From JBGCEZ01 sp045106735 (lineage in GTDB: Bacteria; Planctomycetota; Phycisphaerae; Phycisphaerales; SM1A02), in NCBI GenBank assembly GCA_045106735.1, contig JBGCEZ010000014.1, positions 1 to 64,000 on the forward strand: a DNA stretch of 64,000 nucleotides, written 5' to 3'. Below the pieces are notes generated by a model. The model was not told the origin of the DNA, ran no database searches, and was given only the letters and a program-made list of their open reading frames with translations. Shown in pieces: positions 1 to 10,240 of this stretch (positions within the stretch are counted from its first letter, which is position 1; each line of letters opens with the position of its first letter). Both the position numbers and the translations under genes were made by a program.

Positions 1-250
1 CGCCCACGTGGCCGCCATCGGCCTGGACGCCGCCGGCTGCCCGGGCGGCGCCGGCCCGGCCGACGTGGACTGCAGCGGCAGCGTGGACTTCGGCGACATC
101 GTGAGCGTGCTGTCGGCTTGGGGGCCGTGCCCGGACGGCGGAGGCGGTGATGGTGGTGGCGGTGGTGGCCCTGCGTGCGCGGCCGACGTGGACGGGAGCG
201 GCGCGGTGGACTTTGCCGACTTGCTGGCGGTGTTGAGCGCGTGGGGGTGA
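1..250 (+). CDS. C-terminal fragment of a secreted dockerin-like protein (5' end outside window)
   Basis: The reading frame is open from the left edge and ends at a TGA at 248-250, so only the last ~83 residues are seen. They hold two EF-hand/dockerin-like repeats, DVDCSGSVDFGDIVSVLSAWG and, after a Gly/Asp-rich linker, DVDGSGAVDFADLLAVLSAWG. The D-x-D-x-S-G loops probably bind calcium. In Phycisphaerae such repeats usually close exported multidomain proteins; the catalytic or binding part lies upstream and cannot be identified. It converges on the beta-helix gene that ends at 337. Confidence 0.8.
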   Translation, partial: AHVAAIGLDAAGCPGGAGPADVDCSGSVDFGDIVSVLSAWGPCPDGGGGDGGGGGGPACAADVDGSGAVDFADLLAVLSAWG

Positions 251-336
251 GGTGCGGGACTCAAGCGACGTTTTAACTCTCATCCACGCAAAATTGCCGT
301 GCTCGCCTCACCGCGCCTGTCGCTCTCAAAGGTCTA

Positions 337-1863
337 TCAATAGCATTGGCCCCATCCACTCAATACGATCACGAGATCCGAGAATCCCACGACGTGATCA
401 TCATCGAGATCTGCGACACACGGCGTTCGACCAAATTCAGCAAGAACGTCGACCAGGTCGGAGAATCCAACAACTCCGTCCCCGAATACGTCGCCGAGGC
501 AAGGAACTCGACATTCAACCTGAAACTCGGGCCTTTCGCCGGAATCGAAGCACCACTCACCTTCCAATGCCGAGACCTGGCTGCCGCAGATTCGAGTCGA
601 ACTGATCCGACCGAGGTTGTGAGGATTTCGAAACACAACTTGGCTAACGACGCAATCTGACACAATTGAGTTTTGAATCGTCGCAATACCAAAGTCCGCA
701 CCAGCGGAGGCGATCATCGACACGCCGCCAATATGCCGAAACTCGACGCCGTCAAGCTCGAATACCAGCTGCGTATCGATAAGGGGAACCTCACGCTGAG
801 TAATGATGTTCAAGAATCGAGAATCCGTTGCGATTAATCCCGAAAAGTTGGTACCCAACATCGATCCGTAGCTTGCAAATTCTTCGATGACCGTGCCTAC
901 GAGTTCGACGATGCACTGCCCGCCTGTTCGGAGTGAGCCCGAGCACTGGAATATACGCGAGCGTTCGAATCGGAAGATGCTCTCGGACACAAGATGTGGG
1001 CCGAGGACACTCAGATGAGAATTCTTCATCTCAAAGTCCATCGCTTCAATTCGATTCATCGATCCACCACCCTGAAACGAATCGAAACGCGAGTCAGACA
1101 CTCGCCAGTTCACAAGGCTTGCTCCTCCGAACGAATCAAACTCAATAATAGAATCGAGTTCGCACTGACGGATTTCCACAGTCTCCATCGAGACTTCCTG
1201 CCCCCCCACCTCGAACGAAACGACGCTCGCTTGCGGCGAAATGCACCGCCCCACCAAAAATCCACTCACATCAAAGATTGCGGTCTCGAGCATGGCTACT
1301 AAACCACCAGTAGCAGCGATGCAGTCTTCAATAGCCACGCCGACGAGCGCCAACTCTCCATCGCGATGCCAGATCGCAGCACCTGCCCCCTCAGAAATGC
1401 ACTCAGCAAACACCACATCTTGAACAATCGCGATTGCATCGCCGATTCTGAGAGCTGCGCCCTGCCCTCGCCACTCGCCACCAGACTGATCCTGGTCATC
1501 GACGGTCCTTGCGACGCAATTCTCAAAGGCGACCCCCTCTATCAATACGAGAGGGATCGGATCTCCAGGAAAATCTGGGTAGTTCGGGAACTCAATCCCT
1601 CGCCTCTTGCCTTGTCCGTCAACAACGGAGAGCCCACTACCGGAGCCGCGAATCGCGATGTCGAATGCTGGCAGTACGGCAACGACTTCGCCGTCTCCCG
1701 AGTACCGACCTGGAGCGAGAATGATCTCGTCGCCGGGAACCGCCGCGGACGCCGCAAGCTGAATCGTCGCAAATTCAGCGGGCACATGAAGTTCGCCTGC
1801 CATTGCAATTGGCGCGAGAAACGCGGCGGAGAATAGAGACATAACTCGATTGCACGTTTCCAT
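337..1863 (-). CDS. secreted parallel beta-helix protein with C-terminal dockerin-like repeats
   Basis: The 508-residue protein opens with a short signal peptide (METCNRVMSLFSAAFLAPIAMAG), then HVPAEFATIQLAASAAVPGDEI, the usual opening of right-handed parallel beta-helix (pectin-lyase-like) proteins. Repeated V/I-rich rungs fill residues ~45-440. The C-terminus holds two EF-hand-like repeats (GDVFGDGVVGFSDLVDVL and DLDDDHVVGFSDLVIVLSGWG). An AGGGAG-like Shine-Dalgarno sequence lies about 9 bases before the ATG. The gene is visibly less GC-rich than its neighbours. No catalytic residues can be assigned; it may be a surface or adhesin-like protein rather than a lyase. Confidence 0.85.
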   Translation of the reverse strand: METCNRVMSLFSAAFLAPIAMAGELHVPAEFATIQLAASAAVPGDEIILAPGRYSGDGEVVAVLPAFDIAIRGSGSGLSVVDGQGKRRGIEFPNYPDFPGDPIPLVLIEGVAFENCVARTVDDQDQSGGEWRGQGAALRIGDAIAIVQDVVFAECISEGAGAAIWHRDGELALVGVAIEDCIAATGGLVAMLETAIFDVSGFLVGRCISPQASVVSFEVGGQEVSMETVEIRQCELDSIIEFDSFGGASLVNWRVSDSRFDSFQGGGSMNRIEAMDFEMKNSHLSVLGPHLVSESIFRFERSRIFQCSGSLRTGGQCIVELVGTVIEEFASYGSMLGTNFSGLIATDSRFLNIITQREVPLIDTQLVFELDGVEFRHIGGVSMIASAGADFGIATIQNSIVSDCVVSQVVFRNPHNLGRISSTRICGSQVSALEGEWCFDSGERPEFQVECRVPCLGDVFGDGVVGFSDLVDVLAEFGRTPCVADLDDDHVVGFSDLVIVLSGWGQCY

Positions 1864-2329
1864 GAAAATGGCTCCCTATTAGTGCAGATCGATCGAAATT
1901 ACGATCGCGACTGCGATTGCCATAAAGAGGTTATCTAAAACCACACGACGGGCCGACGCCTGCGGCGTGGGAACTGGCACAGATGACCAAGAGGCGACGT
2001 GCTGGGGTCGACGCCCGCGTGGGGCGGTAGCACCAAACGTCGCGGTGGAGATCGGAAGCATGCGGAGAGCGGCCCGCAGCTTTGAAGGTGGCTTCGCGAC
2101 GCCATCAACATCGCCATCGCGGCGCACCAATGCTGGTCCATCTGAACGGGCCGACCCCAAGCCGCCGCGTTCCGGTCAACCTCGGATCACCACAGCGCCT
2201 TGCCCGCGCGCACCAACACACCGCAGCGCACATCCGCTCGCCACAGGCCCGACCTGTATTTCAGCCTCGGCCTCAGCCCCGCTGCGCTCGCGTTGACGCC
2301 CCCCGGCGCCCCGGCGCACGTCACCGCAC
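1864..2329. other. gene-free spacer
   Basis: No convincing coding sequence is seen on either strand. The part next to the beta-helix gene (about 1870-1950) is AT-richer than the rest and is the likely place for its promoter. The remainder is GC-rich with only short overlapping frames lacking coding character. Confidence 0.5.
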
Positions 2330-3379
2330 TCACCACTGCCAGGGAGCTGCCATCCACTCGTACGCCGCGCCGCGGCGGCCAACGTGCCCGACGCCGGGGA
2401 AGGGCGTGTGGTAGCACATGACGGGAATCTGATCCCCGGCCAAGCGGTCGAGTTCGCGGCTGCGGACCCGCGCGCCTTCCTTGGCGTCGTAGTCGAACTG
2501 GATGTGCCATTCCGGGCGGCGGAAACTCATCACGTGGTGGTGCACCGCGTCAACGATCATCTCGAAACGGCTGCCGCCGGACTCGATGACGACCGTTTGG
2601 TGACCGGGCGTGTGGCCGCCGGTCTTGCGCAGCGTCAGCCCGCGGCCGACGTCGGTCAGATCATCGACCCGCTCGACTCGGCCCGAGCCTTCGATCGCCG
2701 TCAGGGCGGCCGCCGCCCCGCTGGCCATGCGCTGCTTGCTTGCCGCCGGCAGACTCGTGCCGTCCAGGTTCGGGGAGTTGCCCCAGAAGTCGGCTTCGGC
2801 CCGGTTGATGTGGTACGTGGCGTTGGGATAGACGAGCGAGCCGTCTTCCCCGATGAGGCCGGCAAAATGGTCGCCGTGCATGTGGCTGATCACGATGCCG
2901 TCGACGTCGGCCGGATCCACGCCGAGGGTCGCCAGCCGCTGCCGCGTCGCCCCCCGCGCGCCGCCGTTGCCGCCGTCCACGAGCCACGTCTCACCGCCGG
3001 AGCGGATGAGCATGACGTTGAAGTGCATCCACATCGCCGCCGGATCGACCGCGGCCGACCCCAGCAGCGCGTCCATCGCCTCTTCCGTCGCGTTCTCGCC
3101 CCAGAACGGGCGGGCCGGGAGCTGACTCGCCCCGTCGCCCAAGCTGAAGCACTCGATGTCGCCCACGGTGAACCGGTAGAACCCGGCCCCCTGCTGGGGC
3201 GCGGCCTCCGAGGCGTCCTGCACGCCGGCGGCGGTCGCCGTCGCCGCGGTCGCCGACGTCGCCAATCCGGCGGCCAGGCCAAACCCCAAGCCAGACCCCA
3301 AGCCAGCCCCCAAGCCGACGGGCGAAGCCGCGGCGGCCCCCAACCCAAGCATCACGTGACGGCGGGAGAGGTCGGACAT
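2330..3379 (-). CDS. TAT-exported MBL-fold metallohydrolase
   Basis: The protein has 349 residues. Start chosen at the ATG that begins MSDLSRRHVMLGLGAAAAS, a twin-arginine signal (SRRxxL-like), with GGAG ten bases upstream; a longer frame upstream lacks coding character. The metallo-beta-lactamase signature HMHGDH is at about residues 166-171, a second metal ligand motif GHTPGH near 256, a DAVHHH segment near 277 and a final CYHTPFPG near 324. These are the ligands of a dinuclear zinc site. The family includes lactonases and other hydrolases; the substrate is unknown. It follows the outer-membrane protein gene on the same strand, 122 bp apart. Confidence 0.88.
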   Translation of the reverse strand: MSDLSRRHVMLGLGAAAASPVGLGAGLGSGLGFGLAAGLATSATAATATAAGVQDASEAAPQQGAGFYRFTVGDIECFSLGDGASQLPARPFWGENATEEAMDALLGSAAVDPAAMWMHFNVMLIRSGGETWLVDGGNGGARGATRQRLATLGVDPADVDGIVISHMHGDHFAGLIGEDGSLVYPNATYHINRAEADFWGNSPNLDGTSLPAASKQRMASGAAAALTAIEGSGRVERVDDLTDVGRGLTLRKTGGHTPGHQTVVIESGGSRFEMIVDAVHHHVMSFRRPEWHIQFDYDAKEGARVRSRELDRLAGDQIPVMCYHTPFPGVGHVGRRGAAYEWMAAPWQW

Positions 3380-3501
3380 CGGCAGGACTCCAGGAAGAAG
3401 AATCGAGGCGGGCGCATTCGGGGCGCGGCGCGAGGTTCGGACCACCACCCAAGCGACCGACGCTTGCGGTTGTTCCCGGCCGCGCCACATCGGCCGCGAA
3501 T

Positions 3502-4467
3502 TCAGAACCGAACGCTGAGGCTGACGCCCAGGAACAGCGCTTCGTCGTGGTCTTCCTTGTCGACGCGCTGGCCGGAGTTGTCCTCAAGCTCGATGTCCGA
3601 CTCGAACTTCAGGCCGCCAAAGACGCTGAGGTCGACTGCATCGCTCACGGTGTAGGTGCCGCGGAAGGTGAGGGCCCGCGTTTCTTCTTCGCCGACGCCG
3701 CCGGGCACCGCTCCGTCGTTGTCCAAACGGAACCGGCGCTTGCCGAACAGCGAAACGCCCGCGGCCACGTCCCAGTTCTCGGAGACATCCCAGATCAGCT
3801 CGATGGCCGTATCGCCGGTCGTCGCCGCACTGGTGCGGGAACTCAGCTTCCAACCTTCGATGATGTCCCAGTCGATGACGATGATCGGGATGAAGCGAAC
3901 GTCATCTTCCAGTTCGCCGATCGCGCCAACGCCGAAGCCGAGCAGCAGATCGTTGCCCGCCTGGTACGTCGCTCCGATGTAGCCGCCACCGGTGATCGAG
4001 TCGCTGAACGCGGCCCCCGACTCGCCGGAGTACTCGAAGATCGGACCGGCAAAGACCGTCCACTCGTCGGCCACCGTCCACTGGAAGCGGGCGGTCAGCG
4101 AGAGGCTGTGCACATCGCCCCAGGTGTCATCGAAGACCGTGGTGTCGCTGAAGTCGTAGCCATCGAACCGGTAGTTCAGGCCGAGGTCCAACGTGGTGTC
4201 CTGGTCGATCTGCGTGCGGTAGCCGAGACGGGTGTTGGCCCGTTGGATGCCGAGGCTGCCGCCGCGGGTCACCGGCTCATCGTCCTGCCACGTGTAGGCG
4301 GCGGAGAAGCTCCACGGATCGTTGCTCGGGAGCAGGCTGTCGATCGGCGGCAGGCCCGCCGCGGCATCCGCGTCGTTGGACTGGGCCACCGCCGGGCTGG
4401 CGGCGGCGACGGCAACGGCGGCGGCGAGGCTCGCGGGACGGACGAGGCGGACGAATCGGCTGGACAT
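3502..4467 (-). CDS. outer-membrane beta-barrel protein, function unknown
   Basis: The 321-residue protein begins with a Sec signal peptide (RPASLAAAVAVAAASPAVAQ) and continues as alternating hydrophobic/polar strands rich in Tyr, Trp, Phe and Gly (for example WSFSAAYTWQ, TTLDLGLNYRFDGY, NWDVAAGVSLFGKRRF). It ends in LGVSLSVRF, the C-terminal phenylalanine strand recognised by the Bam machinery. It resembles barrel proteins annotated as DUF6268 in planctomycetes, but I cannot confirm the family. It is the first gene after a spacer with a 12-bp tandem array; the BatA-like gene precedes it on the same strand. Confidence 0.8.
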   Translation of the reverse strand: MSSRFVRLVRPASLAAAVAVAAASPAVAQSNDADAAAGLPPIDSLLPSNDPWSFSAAYTWQDDEPVTRGGSLGIQRANTRLGYRTQIDQDTTLDLGLNYRFDGYDFSDTTVFDDTWGDVHSLSLTARFQWTVADEWTVFAGPIFEYSGESGAAFSDSITGGGYIGATYQAGNDLLLGFGVGAIGELEDDVRFIPIIVIDWDIIEGWKLSSRTSAATTGDTAIELIWDVSENWDVAAGVSLFGKRRFRLDNDGAVPGGVGEEETRALTFRGTYTVSDAVDLSVFGGLKFESDIELEDNSGQRVDKEDHDEALFLGVSLSVRF

Positions 4468-4596
4468 GGATCAACTCCGGGGAACCGGGACGGGGGGGAT
4501 CGGCCAGATCCCTCGCCCGGGCGGCGGGGACCAGCGGGCATCCTCCCGCACCGGGGGCGGGCCTGCAAACTGGCGGGCGGGTTCCAGCGGGCGGCC

Positions 4597-4680
4597 CGGC
4601 GAGTGGTTCGGCGAGAAGCCCGGCGAGCGGCCCGGCGAGCGACCCAGCCTCAGACCCGGCCTCAGACCCGGGCCAGGCGG
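4597..4680. repeat. tandem array, 12-bp unit, about 7 copies
   Basis: Imperfect head-to-tail copies of a 12-base unit close to cggcgagcggcc, drifting to cggcctcagacc at the right end. The array covers the 3' end of the BatA-like gene (which stops at 4662) and the spacer before the outer-membrane protein gene. Confidence 0.7.
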
Positions 4681-6803
4681 GCCCAGATGAGCCACTCGAG
4701 CATGGCCAGGACCCCGCCGGCCAGCGCGAACCAGCGCCAGAGGTCCCGCGGGACTTCACCGCCGACGCCGCCGGTTCGCACCTGCCGGGCCACGAGCGAC
4801 AGCTCCCGGCGCGGCCGCAGGTCCGTCTCCACGTCGCTCACCAGGCTCACGGCCAGCACATCGTCCGGGGACAGCGCTCCCGCGGCGGTGTACACCCCGC
4901 CGACCGGCAGCGCGGGAATCGTCGCGTTGCCGTCGATCACGTCGACGTTCAGGGACACCGGCCCGCGGACTTCCACGCGTTCGGCGTCCGGGGCGGCCCG
5001 CACCCGTACCGGCGTGCCGGCGACCGTCATTCGGCCGGCCTGCCCCGCTCCGGTGGCGGCCAAATGGCCGATCGAGTTCTGCACGAAGATCGCGAATCCG
5101 ACGTCGGTGATCCAGTTCGTGCGATTCAGCGGGATGCCGACGAGCACGTGCCGCGTGGCCGCGGCGGGAACTTCAAGCATGATCGGTCCGTCGGGTCCGC
5201 GGGCCAGCACTTCCGCCCGCGGCGGTTCGCGCCAGCCGGCAAAGCCAGACCACGCGACATCGTCGAGCGTCACCGATCGCAAGACCGGATGCGAACGCCG
5301 CCACGAGAGCACGCGCCGCGCGACCGCCGGGTCCGGGGGAGACGCGGCCGGCTGGCCATCCGCCGCATCCGCCGCATCGGCCGCACTGCCGACGCCGCCA
5401 AGGCTGGACGCCGCCGGCCCGTCGCCCACCTGGCCGACGCCGACCGGCGTGCACCCGAACCACAGGCTGGCCACCGGCGGGAACACCATGTCCGGCGCGC
5501 GATCAAAGACGACGAGGTCGGCATCGGGCGCTCCGCCACGATCGCGTTCACGGGTCCACGCCACCGGCGTCAGTACGCGCAAGGACGACGGATCGGTCGC
5601 GGCGAGCAAAGCGCGCAAGGCGCCGACGGGACGGGCATCGGGCGCGACGACGACGATGCGCGGCCGGGCGGCCGGCGGCATGCGAATCGCGGCAAAGTCG
5701 TCAGCGACCAAGGCATCGCCGCCGGGAAGGCGCACCACGATGGTCGCGGCTTCGGGCACATCGATATCAAAGGACAGGGATGCTTCGGCCGGGCCGCGGC
5801 GGCCGGACTCCGGCTCGCTGAATTCCGGCGTGCCGGTGGCCACCGGAAGGCCATCGACTTCGACCCGGACCGCGAGCGACTCGGGCCCACCGTCCGGCGG
5901 AATGGCCGTCGTCGCCGCCACCCGCACGAACAATCGCACCTGGACGGGATCGTCGTCCGATCGCCGGGCGCTGGCCGCGACGATGCCGGCGTTCCAGGGA
6001 ATGGTCGCGTCGGATTCGCCGGCGGCCGCGTTGGCCGCGGCACCGGACGCATCACCGGACGGGCCACCGGCCGCGCCACCAGACGCATCGTCCGCCGCCC
6101 CCACAATGCGGATGTCCAACGACGCACCGGCGAGCTGGATCGGCTGGTTGGTCGGCGGACGCACGACGCCGCCGTCGGTCAGCAGGATGAGTTCCGGCGG
6201 TTCGCTCGCGTCCGCTTCCGCCGTGACGCCAAAGGCGGACGCCAGCCGGATCGCGGCCGGCAAGTCGGCGGTGGCTTCGACCGTCTGGATCGTGTCGAGG
6301 GCGGCCCGCAGGACGCCGGGGCGTTCGTCGTAGGCAGCAAGCACCTCGGGCCGGGCATCAAAGGCCACCACCATGAGGGCCCCAGGATCACGCCCGCCGC
6401 GGCCGCGGGTCCGGGCGTCCACGATGCTGCGGGCTTCGTCGAGGGCCGCGTCGAGGCGGGTCGGTCCGCTCGGATCGTCGGCCGACGCCGGGGCGGCCAT
6501 GGAAGCGGAGCGGTCGATGACCAGGATCGTCCGGCCGCTGGTCTGGCCGCCGTCGTCGAGCACCGGCTCGGCCAAGGCGAGCAGAATCAGGATGACCGCG
6601 AGCAATTGCAGAAGCAGCAGCGGCGTGAACCGCAGCCGGCGGAACGGCGTGTTGACTTCCAGGTCCTCGGCCGTGCGGTCCCAGAGCATCGTGCTGGCAA
6701 TCCGCACCGTCCGGCGGCGCAGGCGCAGCACGTACAGCAGGATCAGCAGCGGAATCGCCACCGCCCCGGCGAGGATGCCGGTCATGGGAGAAAGAAACGT
6801 CAC
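4662..6803 (-). CDS. BatA-like membrane protein with von Willebrand factor A domain
   Basis: About 713 residues. The N-terminus is the aerotolerance-regulator N-terminal domain: TFLSPMTGILAGAVAIPLLILLYVLRLRRR, then RFTPLLLLQLLAVILILLALAEPV, two membrane segments typical of BatA/BatB. I placed the start at a GTG so that the family's (M)TFLSP opening is kept; an ATG six codons later is possible. A VWA domain follows with the metal-binding DRSAS motif (ILVIDRSASM). A final hydrophobic segment (WFALAGGVLAMLEWLIW) closes the protein. It probably acts in the inner membrane with the MoxR ATPase encoded 85 bp upstream. The usual DUF58 gene is absent between them. Confidence 0.87.
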   Translation of the reverse strand: MTFLSPMTGILAGAVAIPLLILLYVLRLRRRTVRIASTMLWDRTAEDLEVNTPFRRLRFTPLLLLQLLAVILILLALAEPVLDDGGQTSGRTILVIDRSASMAAPASADDPSGPTRLDAALDEARSIVDARTRGRGGRDPGALMVVAFDARPEVLAAYDERPGVLRAALDTIQTVEATADLPAAIRLASAFGVTAEADASEPPELILLTDGGVVRPPTNQPIQLAGASLDIRIVGAADDASGGAAGGPSGDASGAAANAAAGESDATIPWNAGIVAASARRSDDDPVQVRLFVRVAATTAIPPDGGPESLAVRVEVDGLPVATGTPEFSEPESGRRGPAEASLSFDIDVPEAATIVVRLPGGDALVADDFAAIRMPPAARPRIVVVAPDARPVGALRALLAATDPSSLRVLTPVAWTRERDRGGAPDADLVVFDRAPDMVFPPVASLWFGCTPVGVGQVGDGPAASSLGGVGSAADAADAADGQPAASPPDPAVARRVLSWRRSHPVLRSVTLDDVAWSGFAGWREPPRAEVLARGPDGPIMLEVPAAATRHVLVGIPLNRTNWITDVGFAIFVQNSIGHLAATGAGQAGRMTVAGTPVRVRAAPDAERVEVRGPVSLNVDVIDGNATIPALPVGGVYTAAGALSPDDVLAVSLVSDVETDLRPRRELSLVARQVRTGGVGGEVPRDLWRWFALAGGVLAMLEWLIWARLARV

Positions 6804-6887
6804 GGGCGGATGGTAGGTCGGGCCGTCAACCCGCGGACGCGCCGCGACCACGCCGCCGGCGAACGCTCCCGGCCGTCGAAACCTCCA

Positions 6888-7898
<1,011 letters not shown>

Positions 7899-8082
7899 GT
7901 TCGAGGGGTCCTCCGCGGAAGGAATGTCGTTCTGAAGTGCGGGCATATGGATGCGGGTGCGGCTCGGGGTCGACTCCGGGCCGGACGATGGTGGACCACC
8001 GTCAAACCGGAGCCGGCCCCTGCAGGGTCGGTTGCAGTCTACCGGCGGCCAAGGCCGGACCCAGGATTTCGCCGCGTCCGCC

Positions 8083-9024
8083 TCAGTTGGCCGCGGGTCG
8101 GGCGTAGAGATCGTCCAGGGCCGGGCCGACTTCCGGGTGGTCAAAGACGAATCCCTCGTCCCGGAGCCGCCGACTGACGCAGTACCGGCCGAGCAGGGCC
8201 AGCTCGGGATCCGTTCGCAGGATCCACCGGGCCCCCAGGGCCACGCCCAGGGCCGGCGCCGGCAGACCGATGGGCATGCCGACGACTCGCCGCAGCGCCC
8301 GCATGAACTCGCGATTGGAGACCGGATTCGGGGCCGTGGCGATGTACGCCCCCTGCATGGAGGCGTCCTCGATCGCCCGGACAAAGAGCCGGTTCATGTC
8401 CGCCTCGTGGATCCAACTGATCCCCTGCCGGCCGTGGCCGACGGTCCCGCCGAGACCGATTCGGGCGAGACCGGCGAGGCGCTTCAGCGCCCCCTTGTCC
8501 CGGCCCAGGACGAAACTCGTCCGCAGAATGACGCGGCGACAAACCGACGGGTCGGGCGCGACGCGATCGAGCGCGTCCTCCCACGCGGCCCCGACCGCGG
8601 GGGCGAGGCCCTCGCCAAAGGCCGAGTCTTCGTCGCAAACGAGCTGCGGTGGATCGCCATACCGGTGGGCGGTGGACATCTGAACCCACACCGGCGGCGG
8701 CGATTCAGCCGCGGCCACCGCCCGGCCGAGCACGTTGGTCGCTTCCACCCGCGAGCGCAGAATCTCGTCGCGGCGTTCGGGCGTCTTGATGCAGTCGACG
8801 CTGCGGCCGGCGAGGTTGACGATCGCCGCGGCTCCGTCGAGCTCCGCCGCCCACGCGCCCAGCGTGCGGCCGTCCCAGATGGCGTGCGTCCACGGCCCCG
8901 TCGCGCGCGGGCGGTGCCGCGAGAGCACGACGACCTCATAGTCGCGGGCGTGCAGAGCGTCGGCCAGACTCAGACCAAGGAAGCCGGTTCCTCCGGCGAT
9001 CACGACGCGCGGGACATGGTTCAT
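8083..9024 (-). CDS. TIGR01777 family epimerase (SDR, YfcH-like)
   Basis: The 313-residue protein starts at the ATG of MNHVPRVVIAGGTGFLG, preceded by GAGGA. The N-terminal GGTGFLG is the dinucleotide-binding motif of an extended short-chain dehydrogenase/reductase. IVNLAGRSVDCIKTPERRDEILRSRV and the C-terminal region match the TIGR01777/DUF1731 architecture (YfcH of E. coli). Substrate unknown. It lies 20 bp after the pseudopilin gene on the same strand, and the MoxR gene follows. Confidence 0.9.
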   Translation of the reverse strand: MNHVPRVVIAGGTGFLGLSLADALHARDYEVVVLSRHRPRATGPWTHAIWDGRTLGAWAAELDGAAAIVNLAGRSVDCIKTPERRDEILRSRVEATNVLGRAVAAAESPPPVWVQMSTAHRYGDPPQLVCDEDSAFGEGLAPAVGAAWEDALDRVAPDPSVCRRVILRTSFVLGRDKGALKRLAGLARIGLGGTVGHGRQGISWIHEADMNRLFVRAIEDASMQGAYIATAPNPVSNREFMRALRRVVGMPIGLPAPALGVALGARWILRTDPELALLGRYCVSRRLRDEGFVFDHPEVGPALDDLYARPAAN

Positions 9025-9044
9025 GTCCTCATGGTCGGATGCAA

Positions 9045-9911
9045 TCACGGGCGAGGCACGAGACCTTCGTCGCGATCCAGGGCATCGTTCGACCAAAATC
9101 GCATGTCACGGAGATCGCGTTCGCCCACCGCCTCGACGTGCCCGTCGGCAAACGCGGCCACGCCCTTGCCGTGGAAGCGAAGCGAGCAGAATCCGTGGGC
9201 TTCGGGCGGATCGTTGTCGCGCCATTCCTCGACCCACCGGCTGCCGGCGGACTCCAGAAGAATCGGCGACCGCACGCGGAAATGGCCTTCGATCACGCCG
9301 GAACCGGTGACGTCGTCATTGCCCTTGGCACTGGCGAAGACCATGAGTTGCCCGGGCCGGGCGATCTGCGTGCGCCGCCGCACCACGAACTGGCCGAAGA
9401 GCTCGCGGGCCTGCGGGTCAAAGCCGAGTTCGTTCTCGTCGCCGCCGACCCACGTGGCGTTGATGCCGAGGCTCGGGGCCAAGCTGATGAAGTAGTTCGT
9501 GAACCCGTCGTCGCGCTGGATCAAGTCGTCGAGGATGTCGGCGCGTTGGCCGCGGTACATGCTGCGCAGGTCGCGGCCCATGTACGGCAGGATGCGGAAC
9601 GGGTAGCGACGCGAAAGGATCGAGTTGGATCCTTCGTCCAAGGGCACGCCGTCCAGGTCGTAGGCATCCAAGCCCGACTGGTAGCCGGGGAGCACGCGAT
9701 CGTTGTGTTCGTCGGCGTACAGGTTCCAGGCCACGAGCAGGTCGCGGGCCCCGGTCATCTCGTCGGTGCGTTCGGCCGTCACGCGGGCCGCGCCGATCGC
9801 CGGCAGCAACAAGCCGATGAGCACGCCGATCACGGCGACGACCACCAGGAGTTCGACCAGCGTGAAGCCGCGGCGGCCGGGGTGCGAAAGGTTGAGAGCG
9901 GGCACGGGCAC
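9045..9911 (-). CDS. prepilin-type pseudopilin (type II secretion/type IV pilin-like)
   Basis: The leader ends RRG and is followed by FTLVELLVVVAVIGVLIGLLLPAI, the class III signal cleaved by prepilin peptidase, with Glu at +5. I favour a GTG start that gives a 15-residue leader and has AGGA seven bases upstream. A frame reaching ATG at 10073 exists but would add a tandem-repeat-coded Pro/Arg/Ser-rich stretch. The C-terminus, LRFHGKGVAAFADGHVEAVG, resembles the H-x9-DG tail of planctomycete DUF1559-type pilins. No other secretion genes are nearby, so the role is uncertain. Confidence 0.85.
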   Translation of the reverse strand: MPVPALNLSHPGRRGFTLVELLVVVAVIGVLIGLLLPAIGAARVTAERTDEMTGARDLLVAWNLYADEHNDRVLPGYQSGLDAYDLDGVPLDEGSNSILSRRYPFRILPYMGRDLRSMYRGQRADILDDLIQRDDGFTNYFISLAPSLGINATWVGGDENELGFDPQARELFGQFVVRRRTQIARPGQLMVFASAKGNDDVTGSGVIEGHFRVRSPILLESAGSRWVEEWRDNDPPEAHGFCSLRFHGKGVAAFADGHVEAVGERDLRDMRFWSNDALDRDEGLVPRP

Positions 9912-9950
9912 GGGGGAATCCTGGGGCTCGGTCGAGGCGGCGGGCGCGGG

Positions 9951-10010
9951 GAACGGCGGGGATCGGCGGGGATCGGCGGGGAACGGCGGGGAACGGCGGG
10001 GAACGGCGGG
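9951..10010. repeat. tandem array, 10-bp unit, 6 copies
   Basis: Six consecutive decamers, gaacggcggg or gatcggcggg, with a single variable base. The array lies just upstream of the favoured pseudopilin start. It can be read in frame as repeated PRRSPPFPA, but that is more likely a by-product of the repeat than real protein. Confidence 0.85.
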
Positions 10011-10104
10011 AACACGTGGCCGGAAGGCGGCCCGGATCCGGTCCGGACAGAAGACCGTATGCGTCTTCGACAAAACGACCGGTCGGTTTCGAGCGGAGAG
10101 GGAC

Positions 10105-10136
10105 TATGATACTCGCGTTGAGAGCGAGTCTCAACG
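10105..10136 (+). promoter_or_regulatory. -10-like element followed by an 8-bp inverted repeat
   Basis: TATGAT at 10105-10110 resembles a sigma-70 -10 box. Six bases later CGTTGAGA and TCTCAACG form a perfect inverted repeat separated by GCGAG (10116-10136), placed where transcription would begin. It could be an operator or a 5' mRNA hairpin for the gene at 10241. No good -35 box is seen. Confidence 0.4.
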
Positions 10137-10240
10137 AGACCGCCTCTGCCCCAGCCCAGCGCACCGCAACCACACGGCTGCGCACCCGAACCTGATCCCA
10201 AGCCTGATCCCGATCCCGATCCCCGAAGGAGCAAGCCCCC

